Of a stretch of DNA of 64,000 nucleotides, positions 8,166 to 16,967 are shown piece after piece. The notes beneath the pieces were generated by a model that made no database searches, was not told where the DNA came from, and was given only the letters and a program-made list of their open reading frames with translations. The stretch's first letter is position 1; every line of letters starts with the position of its first letter. The DNA is from Pseudomonas sp. GD03944 (GTDB lineage: Bacteria > Pseudomonadota > Gammaproteobacteria > Pseudomonadales > Pseudomonadaceae): assembly GCF_029839275.1 (NCBI RefSeq), contig NZ_JAOCAH010000006.1, positions 62,001-126,000 of the forward strand, read 5' to 3'. The position numbers and the translations under genes are program-made.

Positions 8166-8283
8166 TACGCCCTCGATAACATAAAGTTAATAACCGACAA
8201 AATTAGCAAGCGCGAAACCCGTGACGTCGCCATTAAAAATAAGAAACTTAACCACTGGCAAACCATTAGCCTATAAGTCAGAC

Positions 8284-8487
8284 CTAACCGTAGTATGCCC
8301 GACAGGTTGTAAGTTGTAAGGCAATGGCTCGCCGGCGCCCGCTTCGAAAACCTTTATACGTCGAAGGTTGATAGCAAAGGCGCTCAGGAAATTCAGAATG
8401 AGTCAGACCGAGCCGCGCACACTCTTGAGTTATACGGTGGCCTGTGAGGCGTGGGAGATGCTGGGTGTCGTGTACTGACATGATCAT
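8284..8487 (-). CDS. Short XRE-like helix-turn-helix protein, possibly truncated
   Basis: A 67-residue ORF with AAAGGA 4 bp before its ATG. The segment HRITQECARLGLTHSEFPER followed by PSTYKGFRSGRR resembles the first helices of Cro/CI-type regulators (RLGLTQSEFA ... STYKxxExGRR). The protein ends soon after (CRAYYG), shorter than most XRE regulators, so it may be decayed. It sits upstream of the ATPase gene on the same strand and just downstream of the GTTCCC palindrome, which could be its operator. Confidence 0.4.
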   Translation of the reverse strand: MIMSVHDTQHLPRLTGHRITQECARLGLTHSEFPERLCYQPSTYKGFRSGRRRAIALQLTTCRAYYG

Positions 8488-8499
8488 GTATTCCTTTAC

Positions 8500-8514
8500 G
8501 TTCCCAATGGGAAC
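8500..8514. promoter_or_regulatory. Palindrome GTTCCC-AAT-GGGAAC, candidate operator
   Basis: A perfect 6-bp inverted repeat with a 3-bp spacer lies 12 bp upstream of the small HTH gene start. The same GTTCCC half-site recurs three times between the integrase remnant and tRNA-Ser. It is either an autoregulatory operator or an integrase/excisionase site. Confidence 0.5.
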
Positions 8515-8517
8515 AGA

Positions 8518-8754
8518 TCATGCCAGCCTTTTGATATCAGCTACAACTGCCTCCAGTTCCTAGAGTCGGCTTTCGAGGGTAGAGAGTCGTTTCTTTTCTT
8601 CAGCGGCTCGCTGGATGTCGTGCTGGGCGACCTCGTCCAGATCACGCCAGAGAGCCAAAAGAGCTAGTTCCTATGCCTCGGACAAGATCACCGCACGGAG
8701 AGCGATCGAGCCAAAGAGCTGAACATAGCGGAATTCATATCTGGTCCGGCCCAT
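8518..8754 (-). pseudogene. Small coiled-coil gene interrupted by two in-frame amber codons
   Basis: One minus-strand frame runs from ATG (8754) to TGA (8518-8520), 78 codons: MGRTRYEFRYVQLFG, SIALRAVILSEA, TAG, ELALLALWRDLDEVAQHDIQ, RAAEEKKRLSTLESRL, TAG, ELEAVVADIKRLA. The ambers are codons 28 and 65, at 8671-8673 and 8560-8562, and both are followed by GAA CT. Each sits in a heptad-like context (EA-x-EL, RL-x-EL) where Gln would fit, so CAG to TAG mutation is the simple explanation. The protein would be a charged helical coiled coil. The family is unknown to me. Its start abuts the integrase breakpoint. Confidence 0.5.
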
Positions 8755-8756
8755 GG

Positions 8757-9196
8757 GGGAGCGAAGCCATGGCGGTGGCCTGGGAGGACGTCGACGGCAC
8801 TGCGGGCGCTAACGCCAGGTGGCGCTGACCGCGCACCTGGAACCAGTGATGATCGAGGTGATTGACCGCGACAACCGCACGCGCCGGCAACAGCGTGTGC
8901 GCTTCGTGTTCCACAACACCGCGAGCGGTGAGGCGTATTCAACGTCCGACACGCTGCGTAACGGCTGGTGGAAAGCGCACCTCAAGCGTGCAGAGCTGCG
9001 CCCGCGGGGACCAAACCAATGCCGGCACACGTTCGCCAGCCAGATGCTGAGCAGCAGCATCGCTTCGCCGGAGTGGATTGCGGATCAGATGGGGCACACG
9101 TCGACAGCGATGATCTTTCGGCACTACGCCAAGTGGATCAGCAAGGACGGCCCGGACTTCGTAGGGATGCTGAACAGAGCGCTGGATCTACTGTAA
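8757..9196 (+). pseudogene. int: Phage-type tyrosine integrase remnant
   Basis: Two pieces of a tyrosine recombinase remain. A short piece reads SEAMAVAWEDVD (8760-8795). A C-terminal piece in another frame (8819-9196) has VEVIDRDNR-like sequence (IEVIDRDNRTRRQQRVRFVF), CRHTFASQML (box II His/Arg), MGHTSTAMIFRHYAKWI with the nucleophile Tyr, and DGPDFVGMLNRALDLL. The N-terminal half and the central catalytic stretch with the first Arg are missing. Known families place such integrases next to the tRNA they use, as here: 122 bp from the 3' end of tRNA-Ser. It cannot be active, so the element is probably fixed. Confidence 0.85.
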
Positions 9197-9243
9197 GACC
9201 CCATTCGGGGAGGCCCCTCAGTGGCCTTCCCAAACACCCTTTT

Positions 9244-9271
9244 GTTCCCAAAGTGTTCCCAAAACGTTCCC
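9244..9271. repeat. Three GTTCCC direct repeats at 11-bp spacing
   Basis: GTTCCC occurs at 9244-9249, 9255-9260 and 9266-9271, each about one helical turn apart and on the same face. They lie between the integrase remnant and the tRNA attachment site, the expected place for integrase arm-type sites. Confidence 0.6.
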
Positions 9272-9318
9272 TTTTCAGCATTTCGCCAGAAAAAAGCCTT
9301 TAGAAACAATGCATTAGA

Positions 9319-9408
9319 TGGCGGAAGCGGTGAGATTCGAACTCACGGAAGAGTTTCCCCTTCGACGGTTTTCAAGACCGTTGCATTCAACCGCTCTGCC
9401 ACGCTTCC
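9319..9408 (-). tRNA. tRNA-Ser (anticodon UGA)
   Basis: The minus strand gives a 90-nt class II tRNA. The acceptor stem GGAAGCG (9408-9402) pairs with CGCTTCC (9329-9323). Anticodon stem ACGGT/ACCGT encloses loop CTTGAAA, giving anticodon TGA. A long variable arm and a T-loop (GTTCGAATC) follow. The CCA end is encoded (complement of 9319-9321). It reads codon family UCN. Its 3' end borders the integrase remnant, making it the likely attachment site of the accessory region. Confidence 0.96.
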
Positions 9409-9428
9409 GGCGTTTTGTGCGGGCGGCA

Positions 9429-9456
9429 ATCTTACCCGAACGCAACACACTGTCAA
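9429..9456 (-). promoter_or_regulatory. Promoter of tRNA-Ser
   Basis: On the minus strand a consensus TTGACA (9456-9451) is followed after 16 bp by TAAGAT (9434-9429), placing the start about 12 nt before the mature tRNA 5' end. This is a strong sigma70 match, as expected for a tRNA gene. Confidence 0.8.
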
Positions 9457-9466
9457 ACTCTCTGTC

Positions 9467-9494
9467 TTGGCACTGCGCGGGGCTCTGTTATGAT
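9467..9494 (+). promoter_or_regulatory. Promoter of the yccA-like gene
   Basis: TTGGCA (9467-9472), 16 bp, TATGAT (9489-9494): a good sigma70 promoter 50 bp before the ATG at 9544. It is back to back with the tRNA-Ser promoter. Confidence 0.7.
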
Positions 9495-9543
9495 CAGGCA
9501 TGACTCTGGTCACGGACCCAATCGCCTCTACAGGAGTGACGCC

Positions 9544-10212
9544 ATGCACGAACACGAATACGCGCTCAATCACGCGCAGGTCGAACAGCAGGAAGTAAGC
9601 CGCGTTCTGCGCAACACCTATGGCCTGCTGGCCATCACCCTCGCCTTCAGTGGCCTGGTGGCGTTCCTGGCACAGCGCGCCAATGTGCCCTACCCGAACA
9701 TCTTCGTGGTGCTGATCGGTTTCTACGGCCTGTTCTTCCTGACCGCCAAGCTGCGCAACTCGCCGTGGGGCCTGGTCTCCACCCTGGCCCTGACCGGTTT
9801 CATGGGTTACACCCTGGGCCCGATCCTGAACCGCTACATGGGCATGGCCAACGGCGCTGAAGTCGTCAGCTCCGCCTTCACCATGACGGCCCTGGTGTTC
9901 TTCGGTCTGTCAGCTTACGTGCTGACCACCCGCAAGGACATGAGCTTCCTCAGCGGCTTCATCACCGCCGGTTTCTTCGTCCTGCTGGGCGCAGTAGTAG
10001 CCAGCTTCTTCTTCCAGATCAGCGGCCTGCAACTGGCGATCAGCGCCGGCTTCGTGCTGTTCTCCTCGGCGTGCATCCTGTACCAGACCAGCGCGATCAT
10101 CCATGGCGGCGAACGCAACTACATCATGGCGACCATCAGCCTGTATGTATCGATCTACAACCTGTTCGTCAGCCTGCTGCAGATCTTCGGCATCATGGGC
10201 GGCGACGACTGA
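9544..10212 (+). CDS. yccA: Bax inhibitor-1/YccA family membrane protein
   Basis: A 222-residue inner-membrane protein with about seven hydrophobic segments, starting at [16 protein letters not shown] (about 30-46) and ending in [20 protein letters not shown]. It belongs to the Bax inhibitor-1 family. E. coli YccA is a substrate and modulator of the FtsH membrane protease. ATG at 9544 is preferred over upstream in-frame starts because it gives the family's usual charged start ([20 protein letters not shown]) and follows the promoter. A terminator directly follows, so it is a single-gene unit. Confidence 0.9.
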   Translation: MHEHEYALNHAQVEQQEVSRVLRNTYGLLAITLAFSGLVAFLAQRANVPYPNIFVVLIGFYGLFFLTAKLRNSPWGLVSTLALTGFMGYTLGPILNRYMGMANGAEVVSSAFTMTALVFFGLSAYVLTTRKDMSFLSGFITAGFFVLLGAVVASFFFQISGLQLAISAGFVLFSSACILYQTSAIIHGGERNYIMATISLYVSIYNLFVSLLQIFGIMGGDD

Positions 10213-10234
10213 TCGTCAGCGTCACGACTGGAAC

Positions 10235-10256
10235 AAGCCCGCTTCGGCGGGCTTTT
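10235..10256 (+). terminator. Terminator after yccA
   Basis: AAGCCCGC-TTCG-GCGGGCTTTTT: a perfect stem with a UUCG tetraloop and T-run, 22 bp past the stop. Confidence 0.93.
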
Positions 10257-10326
10257 TCATGCCTGCAGCGAGCATCTTGGGCGCCGAGGCCTTATCATTC
10301 GCCCAGTTTTCACCGTCGGATTCCGT

Positions 10327-10719
10327 ATGAAGTTCGCCATCGCCCTGTTCGCCCCGCCCCATGCCCCCTCTTCGCGGCGAGCCCTGCGCTTCGCCCAGGC
10401 GGCGCTGGAAGGCGGCCACGAAATCGTCCGTCTGTTCTTCTACCAGGACGGCGTGCACAGCGCGTCGAGCCACGTGGTCAGCCCTCAGGATGAACTGAAC
10501 CTAACGTCCGAGTGGCGCGCCTTCGTCAGCGAGCACCAGCTCGACGGCGTGGTCTGTATCGCCGCCGCCTTGCGCCGTGGCGTGCTCGATGGCGACGAGG
10601 CCAAACGCTACGAGCGCGGCGGCGCCAACCTGCAAGCGCCGTGGACGTTGTCCGGCCTGGGCCAACTGCACGAGGCGAACCAGATCGCTGATCGCCTGGT
10701 GAGTTTCGGAGGCCCATGA
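10327..10719 (+). CDS. tusD: Sulfurtransferase TusD
   Basis: TusD is the sulfur-carrying subunit of the TusBCD complex. It takes persulfide from TusA and hands it to TusE for 2-thiolation of tRNA wobble uridine by MnmA, whose gene lies 22 kb away in this window. The 130-residue protein has the DsrE-like fold signature (KFAIALFAPPHAPSSRRALR, GHEIVRLFFYQDGVH) and the catalytic Cys in DGVVCIAAALRRG. It is the first gene of a tightly packed tusDCBE-trpD2 unit. The next start follows 1 bp after its stop. Confidence 0.93.
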   Translation: MKFAIALFAPPHAPSSRRALRFAQAALEGGHEIVRLFFYQDGVHSASSHVVSPQDELNLTSEWRAFVSEHQLDGVVCIAAALRRGVLDGDEAKRYERGGANLQAPWTLSGLGQLHEANQIADRLVSFGGP

Positions 10720-10720
10720 C

Positions 10721-11080
10721 ATGAGCCAATCTCTATTGATCATCACCCGCCAGGCACCCTGGTCCGGCCCCGGCGCCCGCGAAGCCCTGGATATCGCCCT
10801 GGCGGGTGGTGCCTTCGACCTGCCGCTGGGCATGCTGTTTCTCGATGACGGCGTGTTCCAGCTCGCCTCTGGCCAGCAAGCGGCCTCGCTGCAACAGAAG
10901 GACCTGAGCGCCAACCTGCAGGCACTGCCGATGTTTGGCGTGGAATCCCTGTATGCCTCGTCGCGCAGCCTGCAGGAACGCGGCGTGCCCGGCGACGCAC
11001 TGGCCCTGTCGGTGGAGGTGCTGGACGATAGCGACCTCACCGCCCTTATTGCCCGTTACGACCAGGTGATCACCCTCTGA
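10721..11080 (+). CDS. tusC: Sulfur relay protein TusC
   Basis: TusC is a structural DsrE/F-like subunit of the TusBCD heterohexamer. The 119-residue protein keeps the family's SLLIITRQAPWSGPGAREAL start and the LGMLFLDDGVFQL strand-turn. Members often lack the catalytic Cys, and none is seen here. Its stop overlaps the tusB start. Confidence 0.9.
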   Translation: MSQSLLIITRQAPWSGPGAREALDIALAGGAFDLPLGMLFLDDGVFQLASGQQAASLQQKDLSANLQALPMFGVESLYASSRSLQERGVPGDALALSVEVLDDSDLTALIARYDQVITL

Positions 11081-11379
11081 TGGCCACTTTGCACGTACTT
11101 TCCCATTCGCCATTCAGCGACAGCCGCCTGAGCAGTTGCCTGCGCCTGCTCGGCGCAGACGACGGCCTGCTGCTCAGCGGCGATGCCGTCTATGCCCTGC
11201 AAGCGGGCACCCTGCAGCGCCAGGCCCTGGAGCTGATGCCGGACAGCATCGGCCTGTACGCTCTGGACGAGGACCTGCAGGCACGCGGTATCGCAGCCTC
11301 GGACCGCGCCCAGGCGGTGGACTACGCCGGCTTCGTCGAACTCAGCTGCCGCTTCGCCAAGGTCAATAGCTGGCTATGA
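11080..11379 (+). CDS. tusB: Sulfur relay protein TusB/DsrH
   Basis: A 99-residue DsrH/TusB subunit of the tRNA 2-thiolation relay. It is recognisable by MATLHVLSHSPFSDSRLSSC, DGLLLSGDAVYAL and the final VELSCRFAKVNSWL. Starts at the last base of the tusC stop and overlaps tusE by 4 bp, so translation is coupled. Confidence 0.9.
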   Translation: MATLHVLSHSPFSDSRLSSCLRLLGADDGLLLSGDAVYALQAGTLQRQALELMPDSIGLYALDEDLQARGIAASDRAQAVDYAGFVELSCRFAKVNSWL

Positions 11380-11711
11380 GTACGCTATTGGTTGAAGGCC
11401 GTTCGATCGCCCTGGACAAGGACGGCTACCTGGTCGACCTCACTGACTGGTCCGAGCCCGTCGCCCAGGCCTTGGCCGCACAAGAAGGCCTGCCACTCGA
11501 CGCCGAGCACTGGGAAATCCTCGTGCTGTTGCGTGCCTTCTACGACGAATTCCAGCTGTCGCCCGCCAACCGGCCACTGATCAAGTACGTCGCCCTCGAG
11601 CTCGGGCCGGAAAAAGGCAACAGCCTGCACCTCAACCGCCTGTTCAACGGCACTCCCGCCAAACTTGCCGCCAAGCTGGCGGGCCTGCCCAAGCCGACCA
11701 ATTGCCTATGA
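11376..11711 (+). CDS. tusE: Sulfur carrier TusE (DsrC family)
   Basis: TusE accepts persulfide sulfur from TusD and delivers it to MnmA. The 111-residue protein ends in the mobile C-terminal arm GLPKPTNCL, whose penultimate Cys is the sulfur acceptor. The second Cys typical of dissimilatory DsrC is absent, fitting the TusE subgroup. DGYLVDLTDWSEPVAQALA and the HWEILVLLRAFYDEF helix are diagnostic. Starts in ATGA overlap with tusB and itself overlaps the next gene by ATGA. Confidence 0.93.
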   Translation: MSTLLVEGRSIALDKDGYLVDLTDWSEPVAQALAAQEGLPLDAEHWEILVLLRAFYDEFQLSPANRPLIKYVALELGPEKGNSLHLNRLFNGTPAKLAAKLAGLPKPTNCL

Positions 11712-12691
11712 ACCTGGTAACGCCCCCGGAACACCCGTTCGCACAGTTCGTGCGCATTCTCGGCAAGGGCAAGCGTGGCGCCCGCAACCTGACCCGCGAG
11801 GAAGCCCGCGAGGCTATGGGCATGCTGCTCGACGACAAGGTCGAGGACACCCAACTGGGTGCCTTCCTGATGCTGCTTCGGCACAAGGAAGAAAGCGCCG
11901 AGGAAATGGCCGGCTTCACCGACGCCATTCGCGCCCGCCTGCAGGTGCCGGCGCTCGACGTCGACATCGACTGGCCGACCTACGCCGGCAAGAAGCGGCA
12001 CCTGCCCTGGTATCTCCTGGCCGCCAAGGCCCTGGCGGCCAGCGGCGTCCGCATCCTCATGCACGGCGGCGGCCCACACACGGCCGGGCGCCTATACACC
12101 GAACAAGTGCTGGAACAACTGGATATTCCGCTGTGCCGCCACTGGCAGGACGTCGGCAGCGCCCTGCAGCAGGGCAACCTGGCGTTCATTCCGCTCGGCG
12201 ACTGGATGCCGCAGCTGCAACGCATGATCGACTTGCGCAATACCCTGGGCCTGCGCTCGCCCATCCACTCCCTGGCGCGCATTCTCAACCCGCTGTCGGC
12301 CCGCTGCGGCCTGCAGAGTATCTTCCACCCCGGCTACCAGGCGGTGCACCGCGAAGCCAGCCAGTTGTTGGGCGACACCGCGATCGTGATCAAGGGCGAA
12401 GGCGGCGAGATCGAGGTCAATCCCGATGCCACCAGCCACCTCCATGGCACGGCCAACGGCATCAACTGGGACGAAGAGTGGCCCGCCCTCTCCGCCCAGC
12501 GCCATGTCAAACCCGAGTCCCTGGATATCACCCATCTGCAAGCCTTCTGGCGCGGCGAGGTCGAAGACAGCTATGCCCGCCTGGCCGTGCTCAGCACCAT
12601 GGCCCTGGCCCTGCGCGGCCTGGGCATGCCCCGGGAAGCGGCGTTCGCCGAGGCGCAACAGCGCTGGGACAATCGCCTTCAATCGAATTGA
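11708..12691 (+). CDS. Anthranilate phosphoribosyltransferase-like protein (TrpD2/YbiB)
   Basis: A 327-residue member of the glycosyltransferase family 3 TrpD2/YbiB group. These have the anthranilate phosphoribosyltransferase fold; E. coli YbiB binds nucleic acid rather than acting in tryptophan synthesis. Visible segments are NLTREEAREAMGMLLDD, the glycine-rich loop region RILMHGGGPHTAGRLYTEQV and YQAVHREASQLLGDTAIVIK. ATG at 11708 overlaps the tusE stop (ATGA), which fixes the start. Coupling to tus genes suggests a link to tRNA biology, but that is inference. Confidence 0.85.
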   Translation: MNLVTPPEHPFAQFVRILGKGKRGARNLTREEAREAMGMLLDDKVEDTQLGAFLMLLRHKEESAEEMAGFTDAIRARLQVPALDVDIDWPTYAGKKRHLPWYLLAAKALAASGVRILMHGGGPHTAGRLYTEQVLEQLDIPLCRHWQDVGSALQQGNLAFIPLGDWMPQLQRMIDLRNTLGLRSPIHSLARILNPLSARCGLQSIFHPGYQAVHREASQLLGDTAIVIKGEGGEIEVNPDATSHLHGTANGINWDEEWPALSAQRHVKPESLDITHLQAFWRGEVEDSYARLAVLSTMALALRGLGMPREAAFAEAQQRWDNRLQSN

Positions 12692-12779
12692 TCGATTGAT
12701 ACGGGCAGGTTTTTCCACCCTTCCATCGAAACCATCTCGTTAGACTGAAACCTCATTTGCCGAATCGAGGCTTCAGGAC

Positions 12780-13781
12780 ATGGGTTTGCTGATCGAAGGG
12801 CGCTGGCAAGACCAGTGGTACAACACGGCCAAAGACGGGCGCTTCCAGCGTGAAGAAGCCCAGCGCCGCAACTGGATTACGGCCGATGGCGCGCCGGGGC
12901 CGAGCGGTGAAGGCGGCTTCAAGGCCGAAGCCGGGCGCTACCACCTGTTCGTCTCGCTGGCCTGTCCCTGGGCTCACCGCACCCTGCTGCTGCGCCAGTT
13001 CAAAGGCCTGGAATCGCTGATCGACGTGTCGGTGGTGAGCTGGCTGATGCGCGAAGACGGCTGGAGCTTCGACACCACCACCGGCTCCACCGGCGATGCT
13101 CTGGACGGCTTCGAGTTCCTGCACCAGCGCTACACCGCCGATGATGCCCAGTACACCGGCCGAGTGACCGTGCCCCTGCTCTGGGACAAGCAGCGCCAGC
13201 GCATCGTCAGCAACGAGTCGGCGGAAATCATCCGCATGTTCAACTCGGCCTTCAACGGGCTGACCGACAACCACCTGAATTTCTACCCGGACGCCCTGGC
13301 CGACGAGATCGAGCTGCTCAACCAGCGGATCTACCCGGCAGTGAACAACGGCGTGTACCGGGCCGGTTTCGCCACCACCCAGCAAGCCTACGAGGAAGCC
13401 TTCGATACGCTGTTCACCGAACTGGACTGGCTGGAGTCACGCCTGGGTGAGCGCCGCTACCTGGCGGGCGATTACCTGACCGAAGCCGACTGGCGCCTGT
13501 TCACCACCCTGGTGCGCTTCGACGCGGTCTATCACGGGCACTTCAAGTGCAACCTGAAGCGCATCGAGGACTACCCGAACCTGTCCAACTGGCTGCGTGA
13601 GCTGTACCAGTGGCCGGGGGCGGCGCAGACGGTGGACATGACTCACATCAAGAGCCACTACTACGCCAGCCACCGCACCATCAACCCGACCGGCGTCATT
13701 CCCAAGGGCCCGGAGCAGGACTTCACGCGCCCGCACGACCGCGAGCGCCTGCCTGGCAACGGTGTGTGGATGGGGCGTTAA
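12780..13781 (+). CDS. yqjG: Glutathionyl-hydroquinone reductase (YqjG/ECM4 type GST)
   Basis: Xi-class glutathione transferase that reduces glutathionyl-hydroquinones. The 333-residue protein has the catalytic CPWAHR motif at about residues 61-66 within [33 protein letters not shown], and the C-terminal helical domain with [20 protein letters not shown]. Its TAA overlaps the cysG TAA on the other strand (shared TTAA, 13778-13781), so the two genes converge with no room for a terminator. Confidence 0.92.
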   Translation: MGLLIEGRWQDQWYNTAKDGRFQREEAQRRNWITADGAPGPSGEGGFKAEAGRYHLFVSLACPWAHRTLLLRQFKGLESLIDVSVVSWLMREDGWSFDTTTGSTGDALDGFEFLHQRYTADDAQYTGRVTVPLLWDKQRQRIVSNESAEIIRMFNSAFNGLTDNHLNFYPDALADEIELLNQRIYPAVNNGVYRAGFATTQQAYEEAFDTLFTELDWLESRLGERRYLAGDYLTEADWRLFTTLVRFDAVYHGHFKCNLKRIEDYPNLSNWLRELYQWPGAAQTVDMTHIKSHYYASHRTINPTGVIPKGPEQDFTRPHDRERLPGNGVWMGR

Positions 13782-15172
13782 TCCTGCGCCTGGGCGCCTT
13801 CGAACCAGGCGAGTTTGTCGCGTAGCTGCACCACCTCGCCGACGATCACCAGCGTCGGCGCATGCACTTCATGCTCGGCCACCAGCTGCGGCAGGTTTTC
13901 CAGGGTACCGGTGAACACCCGCTGATTCTGCGTGGTGCCCTGCTGAATCAGCGCCGCCGGCGTGCTCGCCGCCCGGCCATGAGCAATCAGCCGCTCGCAG
14001 ATCACCGGCAAGCCGACCAGGCCCATATAGAACACCAGGGTCTGACGCGGCGCCGCCAGCTCGCCCCAGGGCAAATCGCAACTGCCGTCCTTGAGGTGGC
14101 CGGTGACAAAACGCACCGACTGCGCATGATCGCGGTGCGTCAGGGGAATGCCCGCGTAGGACGCACAGCCGCTGGCCGCGGTGATGCCAGGCACCACCTG
14201 GAACGGAATGCCGTGGGCCGCCAGCTCTTCGATCTCTTCCCCGCCACGCCCGAAGATGAAGGGATCGCCGCCTTTCAGGCGAAGCACCCGCTTGCCCGAC
14301 TTGGCCAGCTCGACCAGGGACTGGTTGATCTGCTCCTGAGGCAAGGCGTGATCGGCGCGGCGCTTGCCGACGTAGATGCGCTCGGCATCCCGGCGGCACA
14401 GCTCGACGATGGCCGGCGCCACCAGGCGGTCGTACAGCACCACGTCCGCCTGCTGCATCAGGCGCAGCGCACGGAAGGTCAGCAGGTCGGGATCGCCCGG
14501 CCCCGCCCCGACCAGATAAACCTCACCCAGCGCCTGGGGCGCGGCCCCGGCGATCTTCGCCTCCAGCAGACGCTCGCCTTCGGCCATTTTTCCCGCGAAC
14601 ACGCTTTCGGCGATCGGCCCCTGGAACACGTCCTCCCAGAACACCCGGCGTTGCTGCACATCCGGGAACAGGCCCTTGACCCGCGCGCGGAAGCGCTTGG
14701 CCAGGCCCGCCAGCTGGCCGTAGCTAGCCGGAATCCAGGTTTCGATCTTGGCGCGGATCAACCGTGCCAGCACCGGCGCATCGCCGCCACTGGTCACAGC
14801 AACGATCAGCGGCGAACGGTCGACGATGGCCGGAAAGATCACGCTGCACAGCTGCGGCGCATCGACCACGTTCACCGGAATGCCCAGGGCCTGGGCCTGC
14901 TCGGACACCGTCGCGTTGAGCGCTTCGTCATCGGTGGCCGCGATGACCAGGGCCACGCCGCTCAGGTCGGCCGCCTGGTAATCACGCAACACCAGATCGC
15001 CGGCGCTCTGCGCCACCAGTTCGCGCAGCTCGCTTTTCACGTCCAGCGCCACCACGCGCAGTGCCGCCCCGGCGTCCGCCAGCAGGCGCGACTTGCGCAG
15101 CGCCACTTCGCCGCCACCGACCACCAGCACCCGGCGACCTTGCAGCTTGTGAAACAGAGGGAGGAAATCCAT
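13778..15172 (-). CDS. cysG: Siroheme synthase CysG
   Basis: Trifunctional enzyme: SAM-dependent uroporphyrinogen III methylation, precorrin-2 dehydrogenation and iron chelation to make siroheme for sulfite and nitrite reductases. The N-terminal NAD-binding domain has [17 protein letters not shown] (about 15-31). The C-terminal methyltransferase begins at [16 protein letters not shown] and has DRLV and [16 protein letters not shown]. The longer ORF adds 32 unlikely residues; ATG at 15172 gives the standard [20 protein letters not shown] start and 464 residues. It lies downstream of serS behind a terminator. Confidence 0.95.
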   Translation of the reverse strand: MDFLPLFHKLQGRRVLVVGGGEVALRKSRLLADAGAALRVVALDVKSELRELVAQSAGDLVLRDYQAADLSGVALVIAATDDEALNATVSEQAQALGIPVNVVDAPQLCSVIFPAIVDRSPLIVAVTSGGDAPVLARLIRAKIETWIPASYGQLAGLAKRFRARVKGLFPDVQQRRVFWEDVFQGPIAESVFAGKMAEGERLLEAKIAGAAPQALGEVYLVGAGPGDPDLLTFRALRLMQQADVVLYDRLVAPAIVELCRRDAERIYVGKRRADHALPQEQINQSLVELAKSGKRVLRLKGGDPFIFGRGGEEIEELAAHGIPFQVVPGITAASGCASYAGIPLTHRDHAQSVRFVTGHLKDGSCDLPWGELAAPRQTLVFYMGLVGLPVICERLIAHGRAASTPAALIQQGTTQNQRVFTGTLENLPQLVAEHEVHAPTLVIVGEVVQLRDKLAWFEGAQAQD

Positions 15173-15244
15173 GGGGGTCTCGCAGGTGTGAATGGCCGGG
15201 CCGATTGAACACGCCGTCTGGCCTGGGACAAGCCAGACGGCACT

Positions 15245-15271
15245 GAAAAAAGGGGTGGCCATCGCCACCCC
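15245..15271 (-). terminator. Terminator after serS
   Basis: On the minus strand GGGGTGGC-GATG-GCCACCCC followed by TTTTTT, 24 bp past the serS stop and upstream of cysG. Confidence 0.9.
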
Positions 15272-15295
15272 GGGTCATGCTGTCGAGCGTACGGC

Positions 15296-16588
<1,293 letters not shown>

Positions 16589-16592
16589 TCAA

Positions 16593-16967
16593 TCAGAGTT
16601 TGGTGAAAGATAGACCCGCCCAGGTGGCGAGCAGGCTGCCGAACACACTCAGCGCCACATAGCCGAAGGCCAGAGGCGCGTGCCCGCTTTCGAGCAGGCG
16701 GATCGTGTCGAGCGAAAAGGAAGAAAACGTCGTCAGGCCACCAAGGAAGCCGACGATCAGGCCGGCACGCACCTCGAGAGGCACCTCAGGCCGCAGCAGA
16801 AACAGGCCGTATAGGTAACCGATCAGCAGGCAGCCGACGATATTCACCGCCAGGGTAGCGGTATAGAAGTGCTGCGGCCAGTGCGCCGTGATCCAGTTGC
16901 CCGTGGCAAAACGCAGCAAGGTGCCGGTCGCCCCGCCGGCGGCGACCGCCAGAACCACACCGATCAT
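16593..16967 (-). CDS. crcB: Fluoride channel CrcB/Fluc
   Basis: Small dual-topology membrane protein that exports fluoride. Its 124 residues contain four hydrophobic segments and the family signature [15 protein letters not shown] (about 74-88). An early [10 protein letters not shown] and the conserved Asn in [15 protein letters not shown] are also present. Its start overlaps the rarA stop by 4 bp and serS follows 16 bp later. No fluoride riboswitch precedes it, which fits an internal operon gene. Confidence 0.93.
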   Translation of the reverse strand: MIGVVLAVAAGGATGTLLRFATGNWITAHWPQHFYTATLAVNIVGCLLIGYLYGLFLLRPEVPLEVRAGLIVGFLGGLTTFSSFSLDTIRLLESGHAPLAFGYVALSVFGSLLATWAGLSFTKL

